Shown here: positions 1-5,302 of the stretch, piece by piece
Layout: each line of letters begins with the position of its first letter
Numbering within the stretch: position 1 is the first letter of the stretch
From: Oribacterium sp. UBA3737
GTDB lineage: Bacteria > Bacillota_A > Clostridia > Lachnospirales > Lachnospiraceae
DNA: 5,570 nucleotides
Assembly (NCBI GenBank): GCA_002371295.1
Contig: DFGZ01000318.1
Span: 2,979-8,548, forward strand
Direction: 5' to 3'
Notes under the pieces: model-generated
What the model saw: only the letters and a program-made list of their open reading frames with translations
Told to the model about the DNA's origin: nothing
Database searches by the model: none
Translations under genes and position numbers: made by a program

Positions 1-1
1 C

Positions 2-97
2 TGCGGACATATCGTAGTTGGAACTAAAGCACCTGATGTCTGCCCTGTATGCGATCATCCACAGAGCTTCTTTGAGGTTCATGCCGAGAACTATTGA
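2..97 (+). CDS. rbr: Rubrerythrin, C-terminal end (5' part outside window)
   Basis: The first 31 codons visible encode the rubredoxin-like tail of rubrerythrin, a cytoplasmic non-haem iron peroxidase that protects anaerobes from hydrogen peroxide. The window opens on the second Cys of the first iron-binding pair (CGH, then a VGTKAPD stretch), followed by the second pair CPVC and the family-typical sequence DHPQSFFEV, and a TGA stop at 95-97. The C-terminal Fe(SCys)4 site passes electrons to the diiron site of the missing N-terminal ferritin-like domain. Spacing of the two cysteine pairs and the HPQ(S/A)(F/Y)FE ending fit the family well. A bidirectional terminator follows 30 bp downstream. 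The start and the diiron ligands cannot be judged. Confidence 0.93.
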   Translation, partial: CGHIVVGTKAPDVCPVCDHPQSFFEVHAENY

Positions 98-127
98 TAA
101 ATAGAGGAATCCCATATACAGAAAAAT

Positions 128-158
128 AACGGGTAGGGAATGTATCCCTGCCCGTTTT
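128..158. terminator. Bidirectional intrinsic terminator between rubrerythrin and GHL10 genes
   Basis: Arms 130-139 (CGGGTAGGGA) and 145-154 (TCCCTGCCCG) pair over 10 bp with one G-T wobble around the loop ATGTA. Two more A-T pairs (128-129 with 155-156) extend the stem. On + the stem runs into TTTTCGTT; on - it runs into TTATTTTTC. It can therefore end both the rubrerythrin transcript and the convergent hydrolase transcript. Confidence 0.85.
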
Positions 159-161
159 CGT

Positions 162-235
162 TATAATAAGATGTTTGTGGTAAAAATCATTCTCTAATCC
201 TTACTCCCTCCGGGAATTTAAAAGCTCTTATTATA
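162..235. repeat. 10-bp inverted repeat flanking a 54-bp spacer
   Basis: TATAATAAGA at 162-171 is repeated exactly as its complement TCTTATTATA at 226-235, just beyond the hydrolase stop codon. The arms are AT-only apart from one G/C pair, so the match may be partly chance. In RNA it would make a long-range stem in the 3' trailer of the hydrolase mRNA, enclosing a small TCCC-GGA-GGGA hairpin. No function can be assigned. Confidence 0.3.
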
Positions 236-237
236 CT

Positions 238-1509
238 TTAATTCCCAGTGAACATATTTTTCATGTTATTCACTTCCGCCTGCTTTTCTTCATCATCAAA
301 ATTCTGATAAGCAAATATTCCAAATCCGCTTACAGCTCCAGTGTCTCTGGCATATTTAATCTCCCTTGAGATGATATCGCTGTACCTGAGCCACTCCGGA
401 GTCTGGTTTCCATCCCAGGTATCGGTATTACATTTGTACAGTGCAAGTCCTATACATAATTTTACCGGGCTCTTAAGCTTATCCTTCAGTTTGATCCAGT
501 CGGAAAGACAGGTGACATAAGCATGAGGCGCAGACACTCCCTTACCTGTTTTTGCTTCAAACCCGTGATAAATCTGCGGCATGATGTAATCCACATACTT
601 ATCTGAACTCATCCAGAGATCTATATCGACAAAATATGCCTTGTCACTGCGAAGACTTGAAAGAAGTGGAACGGGGCTTACTCCGAAAACAGCTTTCGGG
701 TTCGCTTCATGAACAGCTTCATGAACACTTCGAATCAGGGCAGAGACATTATCCCTTCTCCAGTCACTAAGGCTTTTGGATGAACCTGAGGCCTCATAAT
801 CTGCAAGGTCAAAAGTCTGTCCGTTTGATATCGAAGGATAGAAATAATCATCGAACTGAACCCCATCCACAGGATACTCCGTAACAACTTCCCTGACTGC
901 ACGAACAAGCATATCCTGAACCTCTTTACGAGAAGGATTAAGATAATACTCTCCATCATGAAGAAGTATATTTCCGTTATTTACCCATGTCTTAAGGAAG
1001 GAGTCCGCAGGTACATCCTCCCATTCTTTTGCGTATCCTGTCACACGATAGGGATTCAGCCAGGCATGGAAGGCAATACCATGTGCATGTGCACTCTCGA
1101 TCATGTATGAAAGCGGATCAAAATCAGGTGCTTTCTTTGCAGTAGGCACAAGATTCGACTGCGGAAAAGTATGCTGTTTTTTTCCGTAGCTGTCCGAATG
1201 ACTGTGAACATGACAAAAAATGGCATTCAATCCTTTTGAACGGATATCCTCCATAATCTGATCTGTTCTCTCCTGAAATTGCTTTTTATCAGTTGGCATC
1301 TCCATCCAGTCAAGGTATGAGAACCATACGCCGCGTAATTCGTCTGAACCGGATAACAGAGCTGTGGTAGCGGAAGATGGTGTATCAGCCGAGGGTTCTG
1401 CCCACACCTTCATGCCGGTGAAAAGACACATAAAAATGCACATAAGTATGATTCCCAGTCTGTGAATCCCTGGCCGGTAACTATTCTTTCTCAGAAGCCA
1501 AATTCCCAT
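238..1509 (-). CDS. Secreted GHL10 (DUF187) family glycoside hydrolase, probable peptidoglycan glycan hydrolase
   Basis: The 423-residue product belongs to the glycosyl-hydrolase-like 10 family (PF02638), whose members include YngK of Bacillus and DigH (YddW) of E. coli, the latter a cutter of denuded peptidoglycan glycans at the septum. Visible family marks are ELRGVWFSYLDW (57-68), where the domain begins, HAWLNPYR (148-155), DGVQFDDYFYP (215-225, holding the likely acidic active-site pair D220/D221) and DYIMPQIYH (307-315). A long signal peptide is present: basic residues up to R17, a hydrophobic core at about 18-33, and a likely cut after VWA (37). The next 20 residues form a Ser/Thr/Ala linker. 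No wall-anchor motif or second domain is seen, so it should be exported and soluble or loosely held. The start is supported by a GAAGGGG ribosome site at 1520-1526, ten bases upstream. It is divergent from a SPOR-like lipoprotein gene and convergent with rubrerythrin. The family is secure; the substrate is inferred from DigH. Confidence 0.88.
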   Translation of the reverse strand: MGIWLLRKNSYRPGIHRLGIILMCIFMCLFTGMKVWAEPSADTPSSATTALLSGSDELRGVWFSYLDWMEMPTDKKQFQERTDQIMEDIRSKGLNAIFCHVHSHSDSYGKKQHTFPQSNLVPTAKKAPDFDPLSYMIESAHAHGIAFHAWLNPYRVTGYAKEWEDVPADSFLKTWVNNGNILLHDGEYYLNPSRKEVQDMLVRAVREVVTEYPVDGVQFDDYFYPSISNGQTFDLADYEASGSSKSLSDWRRDNVSALIRSVHEAVHEANPKAVFGVSPVPLLSSLRSDKAYFVDIDLWMSSDKYVDYIMPQIYHGFEAKTGKGVSAPHAYVTCLSDWIKLKDKLKSPVKLCIGLALYKCNTDTWDGNQTPEWLRYSDIISREIKYARDTGAVSGFGIFAYQNFDDEEKQAEVNNMKNMFTGN

Positions 1510-1558
1510 ATACTGTATTCCCCTTCTTTTTTAAACATTTTTAAAATTCCATGTTACA

Positions 1559-1564
1559 ATTATA
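1559..1564 (-). promoter_or_regulatory. Candidate -10 box for the GHL10 hydrolase gene
   Basis: On the minus strand a perfect TATAAT hexamer lies about 50 bp upstream of the hydrolase ATG. The -35 position holds only AT-rich sequence with poor TTGACA match (TATTAT, 17 bp away), so the assignment rests on the -10 and its placement. Confidence 0.4.
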
Positions 1565-1640
1565 GGTGGATGGTCCGGCTAATAATAGGTAACTTTTTTT
1601 TTAAATCTTTCTATCAAAAATAGTCAAATAATGAGAGCTG

Positions 1641-1666
1641 AAGTTTGAAAATCAACTATCAAACTT
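1641..1666 (+). promoter_or_regulatory. Inverted repeat (operator or leader hairpin) upstream of lipoprotein gene
   Basis: AAGTTTGA (1641-1648) and TCAAACTT (1659-1666) form a perfect 8-bp inverted repeat around a 10-base spacer. The sequence TTGAAA at 1645-1650 within it resembles a -35 box, but no good -10 sits at 16-18 bp. The element could therefore be a protein-binding operator in the divergent promoter region or the first hairpin of a leader RNA. No T-run follows, so it is not an obvious terminator. Confidence 0.4.
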
Positions 1667-1673
1667 AATTTGA

Positions 1674-1716
1674 GGGTCATATACGAATTCGTGTGAACTC
1701 GATTCGTGCATGACCC
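1674..1716 (+). promoter_or_regulatory. Leader hairpin ending two bases before the lipoprotein ribosome site
   Basis: GGGTCAT (1674-1680) pairs with ATGACCC (1710-1716). After a symmetrical 2x2 mismatch, ACGAAT (1683-1688) pairs with ATTCGT (1702-1707), leaving a 13-base loop. Thirteen pairs in two blocks, with no coding function here, suggest a real RNA structure or a protein-binding palindrome. Its right edge is two bases from the GGAGG at 1719-1723, close enough to influence ribosome loading. I recognise no known riboswitch class. Confidence 0.5.
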
Positions 1717-1718
1717 AT

Positions 1719-1723
1719 GGAGG
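1719..1723 (+). promoter_or_regulatory. Ribosome binding site fixing the lipoprotein start at 1729
   Basis: GGAGG followed by five bases (TAAAA) and ATG at 1729-1731. The earlier in-frame ATG at 1717 overlaps this site itself and has no ribosome site of its own, so the start at 1729 is preferred. Confidence 0.85.
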
Positions 1724-1728
1724 TAAAA

Positions 1729-3411
1729 ATGAAAAAGACTGCCATTTCCGTTTGTATTTCCGTTATGAGTTTACTCGTTCTGTCTTTGTGCGGATGTTCT
1801 GTTTCCACTGTAAAAAAATCCAAAGCTCCGGAATCAGCAGCACACAGCATCCCGGAAACCAGATCCTCAAGTATCCGGGCAGATCTTACTGCTGCCGGGT
1901 CCAATGATTACTCCGTTAACAATCTTTCTTACGGCACATCAGCCGAATCAGCCGGAACCACTTCCATAGCAAAAAGGTTATGCGGAAAGTACAGCTGCAG
2001 GCTTAATGATGAAGAATACTACACTCTTGAGATCCTTGAGTTCGCTGATAATATCTATGCCTATATGGGTATTTCTTATGCCGATCAGTCATCCGGCAGC
2101 CTTGACCCCTATACATTCTGGGCTGCAGAGCTCATTCCCGATGATAAGGATGCAACCAAAAACGTAAGCTCCGATTCTGTTCAGTGCCATCTTCTTGCAT
2201 TCTCAATTATGGCTAACTTTGGCAAATATCAGGCCGCTCCTTCAAAGTGCATTCTGTCTCTTACCGAAAACGGTGTTAAATTCACTGGTTCAGGTTTTAC
2301 TTCTTCTGAAGAGACCCTTCTGTTTGAAAAGGACGACCGTGTATCGGATGCATTTATTTATGCTGACAAAAATGATGCCGGAACAGGTAATCCTTCAGAT
2401 AAACTAATTGGATTATGGAAAGAAAAAGGCTCTGATACCCCATTGTATATCGAGTTTTCGCAAAAGGGGAAGATACGGCTTTATAAAGAATCTCCCGGAA
2501 CCGAAGTCTTTTTTGCCGGAGGTGAATACCATGGCATCGGAGATTCAAAGATAAGCAGTACCTACAGTACTCTCGGATGCGGAGATATGCCTTCCGAATT
2601 TGAGGCATCTTATAGTTTCCCTTCGGACAATGAACTGGTGATTGACATCACAGACGACTCCCTTATGGGTGATTACGATCTTACTCATCTGGCAATGATT
2701 AAAACTGAAGAAAAAGATGTCCCTGTAGTCACAATAGATAAAGTCAGAAAAGTTCTGACCGATGACTATAATTATGATGCCTATGCCCTCCCGCCCGACT
2801 ATTATTACGATGGTTTTTACGGAGTTTTTGCCGGTGCCTATGAAGATCTGAATGATGCTAATGAACTCATCGAGAAGATAAATGCACAGGGATTTAATGC
2901 TTCTGCTGTTCTGTCATCAGAATGGGAAAATCTGAACCAAAAGCCTTATTACTGCGTGACCTTTGATAAATGCCAGACTGAGATAGCTGCAGAAGGCGTA
3001 CTTGCCAATGCCAAGACCGCAGGTTATAAGGATGCGTATATAAAGTTTACCGGAAAGCGGATACTCCATCGTATTTATTACACTGTCTATTCACATGACA
3101 GCATGGAAATACGGAATGACAAAGTAATCCTTAAGGATGTTCATGTAAGTGATTTAACCGGAGATTATTCGGGTGAAATGACACTTATAGCAGATTCAGC
3201 TACCACATTTGATCCTTCCTGCAATATGTCATTTTTCGGAAACTATGATACAGGGGACACTGTGCTTGAATGGTTCGCAAAGAACGATGCCCTTGCCAAA
3301 AATGATTATGATACTTATTCCCAGCATGGTCCCGCACTTATAGGTGTATTTGATGTAAGCATCAGCGGTAACCACATAGACAGATACTATGGATCCTACT
3401 GGTGGGATTAA
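1729..3411 (+). CDS. Modular surface lipoprotein with a SPOR-like domain, function unknown
   Basis: The 560-residue product starts with a lipoprotein signal peptide (MKKT, hydrophobic core 5-20) and a lipobox-like LCGC, so Cys23 is the likely lipidated residue. A Ser/Ala-rich linker runs to about 78. Residues 82-201 form a beta-rich segment opening with LCGKYSC. Residues 224-324 look like a lipocalin-type barrel: they begin KLIGLWKEKG and alternate short strands with glycine turns. Residues about 363-442 follow the beta-alpha-beta-beta-alpha-beta order of SPOR domains: GVFAGAY, a helix over NDANELIEKINAQG, NASAVLS, YYCVTFD, a helix over AAEGVLANAKTAGY, then DAYIKFTG. SPOR domains bind glycan strands stripped of stem peptides. 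The last 115 residues are not recognised and end in YYGSYWWD. Eight further cysteines could form disulfides. The gene is divergent from a GHL10 hydrolase gene, which hints at a shared cell-wall role. The SPOR reading is by secondary-structure pattern only. Confidence 0.82.
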   Translation: MKKTAISVCISVMSLLVLSLCGCSVSTVKKSKAPESAAHSIPETRSSSIRADLTAAGSNDYSVNNLSYGTSAESAGTTSIAKRLCGKYSCRLNDEEYYTLEILEFADNIYAYMGISYADQSSGSLDPYTFWAAELIPDDKDATKNVSSDSVQCHLLAFSIMANFGKYQAAPSKCILSLTENGVKFTGSGFTSSEETLLFEKDDRVSDAFIYADKNDAGTGNPSDKLIGLWKEKGSDTPLYIEFSQKGKIRLYKESPGTEVFFAGGEYHGIGDSKISSTYSTLGCGDMPSEFEASYSFPSDNELVIDITDDSLMGDYDLTHLAMIKTEEKDVPVVTIDKVRKVLTDDYNYDAYALPPDYYYDGFYGVFAGAYEDLNDANELIEKINAQGFNASAVLSSEWENLNQKPYYCVTFDKCQTEIAAEGVLANAKTAGYKDAYIKFTGKRILHRIYYTVYSHDSMEIRNDKVILKDVHVSDLTGDYSGEMTLIADSATTFDPSCNMSFFGNYDTGDTVLEWFAKNDALAKNDYDTYSQHGPALIGVFDVSISGNHIDRYYGSYWWD

Positions 3412-3436
3412 AAAGCAGAATGCCTGCCTGTACAGA

Positions 3437-3476
3437 AAATAAAACGGTATATTCTTCGGAATATACCGTTTTATTT
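3437..3476. terminator. Bidirectional terminator with 18-bp perfect stem and UUCG loop
   Basis: Arms 3437-3454 and 3459-3476 are exactly complementary over 18 bp, closed by C-TTCG-G, the very stable UUCG tetraloop. The base of the stem is A-rich on the left and T-rich on the right (CCGTTTTATTT), so each strand carries its own T-run inside and after the stem. It lies 25 bp after the lipoprotein stop and 9 bp after the acetolactate decarboxylase stop on the other strand, serving both convergent units. Confidence 0.92.
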
Positions 3477-3485
3477 AGAGAGACA

Positions 3486-4199
3486 TCACTCTACTGATTT
3501 AATTTCATCCTGTAAATCCTGCTTTAGAGAGTAAGTGTCAAAAGCAGCCTCTTTGGGAAGGTTAATATATATATTTGAGATCTTATCTACCTTTGCCACT
3601 CCTTCAAGTACACTTACATCAAAAACATGTCCGCCCTTTGATCTGTCCTCTGAAAGAAAATGAAGATGCCAGCCGGGCATATTGATTCCATCCATATAAT
3701 CCGGGAAATATACGCCCACAAGAGAGCCTCGGATATTCTCAAACATAAATGCCTTCTGGTTCTTTCCGAGAACCTCCTTTAATGTAATATGATGAGATCT
3801 GTAAGGTGCCTCTGATCTGGCGTCCACCTTTTCAAACAGCCCATCTATCCTCACAACATGCATACTGTTCAGACCGAACCTCTCTTCGATCTTTCTGGTC
3901 AGTTCGTTTCTGACAGAGGTTATGTCCGGCATATTGCCGAGCTGAAATTGCTGTTCTCCGTACAGCTTTGCCACTGCAGCGAAGGGAACACCCGTATCCG
4001 GAGAAACCACTGTTACATCTCCGTTCTGATCTGCCCTGAAGCACCGGCCTTCCATGACGATCATTTCCCCGTTCACGTCTTCAAAGGTTCCCAGTCCGGT
4101 GTCTCCCTCTTTTAACAAATCTTCTACATTTATCACTGCCCGGCTGTAGCCCAGAGCAAGTGCCTGTAAAGTCGAAACCTGATACACCTTGTTATTCAT
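3486..4199 (-). CDS. budA: Alpha-acetolactate decarboxylase
   Basis: The 237-residue product is a full-length member of the acetolactate decarboxylase family (PF03306; BudA/AlsD). It converts (S)-2-acetolactate to (R)-acetoin and CO2 in the cytoplasm, the branch leading from pyruvate to acetoin and 2,3-butanediol, and also drains acetolactate away from valine and leucine synthesis. Family marks are GTFEDVNGEMIVMEG (37-51), with the acidic residue of the GE pair, PGWHLHFLSEDRSKGGH (175-191), with zinc-ligand histidines at 178, 180 and 191, and Arg128 in the position expected for the active-site arginine. There is no signal peptide, unlike the secreted Bacillus enzymes. The start has AAGGAG (4209-4214) nine bases upstream. 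It follows a zinc-ribbon gene by 31 bp and probably shares its transcript. No acetolactate synthase gene lies in the window, so the substrate source must be elsewhere. The C-terminal glutamate ligand cannot be placed with certainty. Confidence 0.96.
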   Translation of the reverse strand: MNNKVYQVSTLQALALGYSRAVINVEDLLKEGDTGLGTFEDVNGEMIVMEGRCFRADQNGDVTVVSPDTGVPFAAVAKLYGEQQFQLGNMPDITSVRNELTRKIEERFGLNSMHVVRIDGLFEKVDARSEAPYRSHHITLKEVLGKNQKAFMFENIRGSLVGVYFPDYMDGINMPGWHLHFLSEDRSKGGHVFDVSVLEGVAKVDKISNIYINLPKEAAFDTYSLKQDLQDEIKSVE

Positions 4200-4230
4200 G
4201 CAGCTGTTCTCCTTTTATCTATTGTCTTAT

Positions 4231-4527
4231 CTATAACGGATTTCCGCAGTAGGAACAGAATTTACCTCCTTCTGTCTTTGCTCCGCAATTCGGACAGAAC
4301 TTAGGTATCACCTTTTCCTGAGGTATATGCACCGCAGCAACAGCTGCCGCACTTTCCAGCAATGCCTTTCTTTCCGCCTCATCGTCTTCAATAAGTTTCT
4401 TCGCCTTTGCTTCTGCAGCAGCACGTTCTTCAGGTGTCATCTTATCAAGCTTTTCCTGAAGTTCTCTCTGGGCCTTTTCAAGTAACTTCTGAAGATCCGC
4501 CTGACTGTAATTCATATTATTATCCAT
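4231..4527 (-). CDS. Small coiled-coil protein with C-terminal zinc ribbon
   Basis: The 98-residue product has two parts. Residues about 8-62 are rich in Glu, Lys, Ala, Leu and Gln, with a heptad-like pattern broken by KMTPEERAAAE, and should form a long helix or coiled coil. Residues 77-96 are a compact zinc ribbon with Cys78, Cys81 (CPNCG) and Cys91, Cys94 (CSYCG). Such ribbons are common on small Firmicute proteins of unknown role that bind protein or nucleic-acid partners; no catalytic motif is present. The ATG at 4525-4527 is chosen because GAGAGGG lies six bases upstream. The in-frame ATG at 4549-4551 would add eight residues but has no ribosome site. It is the first gene of a likely two-gene unit with acetolactate decarboxylase, and no functional link between the two products is known to me. 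Confidence 0.85.
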   Translation of the reverse strand: MDNNMNYSQADLQKLLEKAQRELQEKLDKMTPEERAAAEAKAKKLIEDDEAERKALLESAAAVAAVHIPQEKVIPKFCPNCGAKTEGGKFCSYCGNPL

Positions 4528-4533
4528 GTGCTT

Positions 4534-4540
4534 CCCTCTC
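4534..4540 (-). promoter_or_regulatory. Ribosome binding site deciding the zinc-ribbon start
   Basis: GAGAGGG on the minus strand, six bases before the ATG at 4525-4527. It lies inside the eight extra codons that the upstream ATG at 4549-4551 would add, which argues against that longer start. Confidence 0.7.
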
Positions 4541-4590
4541 TGTTCTGACATCTAACTGTTACCGCATATAGAGTTATATTCGACATGTCT

Positions 4591-4599
4591 TTTATAGCA
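4591..4599 (-). promoter_or_regulatory. Candidate extended -10 promoter for the zinc-ribbon/decarboxylase operon
   Basis: The minus strand reads TGCTATAAA, an extended -10 (TGnTATAAA), 63 bp upstream of the zinc-ribbon start. No good -35 is visible at 16-18 bp, which is tolerated by extended -10 promoters. The region is AT-rich, so chance matches are possible. Confidence 0.4.
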
Positions 4600-4603
4600 T
4601 ATA

Positions 4604-4723
4604 ATGGTCTTTATAATTCTAATCGAGTATGGCGGATTTCATCCCCCCTCGATGACGCGCTTATCTTCATATGAGGACTTCCTGCGCCTGATCAGAGAAA
4701 AAGGCTGTTTCCTTACTGATTAA
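4604..4723 (+). other. Short open frame of 39 codons, possible gene remnant
   Basis: This frame runs from ATG 4604 to TAA 4721-4723. Its second part, from an internal Met at 4652, reads SSYEDFLRLIREKGCFLTD, a plausible amphipathic helix followed by a short end. No ribosome site precedes either Met. The local GC-rich patch (around 4640-4710) differs from the AT-rich flanks. It overlaps the end of the minus-strand pseudogene by 11 bp. It may be a leftover of a larger gene or chance; I do not recognise a family. Confidence 0.15.
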
Positions 4724-4974
4724 GAAAATTATGTCTCTCTGCTATACCTCCCGCAGCAGATACCATGTAAAGTTCATCATCCGACAGAATCCTTATGGAG
4801 TCAGAGGTTTCACCTGCATTGCCAAAGAGGGTTTCTGCAAGTCTTTTCTTATGATCACTTCCGGAGCTGAAGTCGGCTTTGCTGAAAATATTATCTATGT
4901 CCCGAGGCAGAGCAGGTGCATTAAGATTCTTAATCTTATTTTCTAGTTCATAATTGATTAAGATTAATTTTCAT
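4713..4974 (-). pseudogene. Frameshifted small gene, product with SDDEL...AAGG tail
   Basis: The minus strand carries an open frame of 80 codons from 4955 to a TAA at 4713-4715, with no start codon near its beginning. It reads like real protein: NYELENKIKNLNAPALPRD, a middle part KKRLAETLFGNAG, then ILSDDELYMVSAAGG (56-70) and ten more residues. Just upstream, in the adjacent frame, ATG at 4972-4974 gives MKINLNQL and then stops. Removing one base near 4951-4954 would join the two into a protein of about 86 residues. The simplest reading is a small gene broken by a one-base insertion, or a sequencing error. The ending resembles the L(S/N)D(D/E)EL..V..GG motif of RiPP leader peptides and of small Lachnospiraceae proteins with an AAG ending, but no processing enzyme is nearby. 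No good ribosome site precedes the ATG. The opposite-strand frame at 4731-4946 is taken as its shadow. Confidence 0.45.
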
Positions 4975-5021
4975 CGTAGATAGAACCAAAAGAATACTTC
5001 TAATCCTTCAGTGTTTTACAA

Positions 5022-5043
5022 ACCTTGTTACTTAACAAAAGGT
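5022..5043 (-). terminator. Weak hairpin after the AT-rich gene fragment
   Basis: On the minus strand ACCTTTTGTTAAGTAACAAG pairs back on itself (ACCTT with AAGGT, GTT with AAC, a two-base bulge, loop AAGT). It lies nine bases after the TAA of the upstream fragment and is followed only by TTTGTAAAA. Placement suits a terminator, but the stem is weak. Confidence 0.25.
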
Positions 5044-5052
5044 GTTAGGCAC

Positions 5053-5302
5053 TTATATATAAAGACCTAATTCATTGAGTTTTGATATACTATTTTGTTT
5101 TAGTGTCTCAAATTCTACATTAAAGCTATTTCTTTGAATATCCTTATATATTTGTGTCAAAACATTTTTTTGCTTATTATCATTGGAACACGAAATCCTG
5201 ATTGAAATATAATTCAATAGTTCTGATATTGATTTAACCTCATCTATGTTATTATCATTATTAGATAAAGTCTCCAATGGTTTTCCTACATCATCTTTCG
5301 CC
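5053..5302 (-). pseudogene. 3' fragment of an unknown AT-rich gene
   Basis: An open frame ends at TAA 5053-5055 and encodes about 80 residues of plausible protein: SISELLNYISIRIS, NVLTQIYKDIQR and FETLKQNSISKLNELGLYI are helix-like, with many Asn, Ile and Lys. By hand count 46 of 180 bases at 5101-5280 are G or C (about 26%), against 26 of 60 at 5341-5400. The frame stays open to 5355, but there it overlaps the neighbouring gene in another frame and begins with a TTG lacking a ribosome site. A TTG at 5275-5277 preceded by AGGAAA could allow a 74-residue product, though this is a weak start. I read it as the tail of a foreign gene joined to the neighbour at about 5291-5303. No family is recognised. 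Confidence 0.45.

Noticed and set aside
1717..1728. Earlier in-frame ATG for the lipoprotein (adds MEVK)
   Set aside because: This ATG overlaps the GGAGG that serves the ATG at 1729, and it has no ribosome site; the signal peptide is normal from 1729.
3858..4115. Open frames on the opposite strand or other frames inside the decarboxylase gene
   Set aside because: They are shadows of a clearly identified enzyme gene and lack ribosome sites.
4528..4551. Upstream ATG for the zinc-ribbon protein (adds eight residues)
   Set aside because: No Shine-Dalgarno precedes it, whereas GAGAGGG stands six bases before the ATG at 4525-4527.
4611..4670. 19-codon minus-strand frame MKISASSRGDEIRHTRLEL with a fair ribosome site
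   Set aside because: Too short and unlike known peptides to list as a gene; kept only as part of a finding.
4920..4970. Repeats of GATTAAGATT/TCTTAATC type resembling a hairpin or iterons
   Set aside because: They are short and lie in AT-rich DNA inside the frameshifted gene; chance is sufficient.
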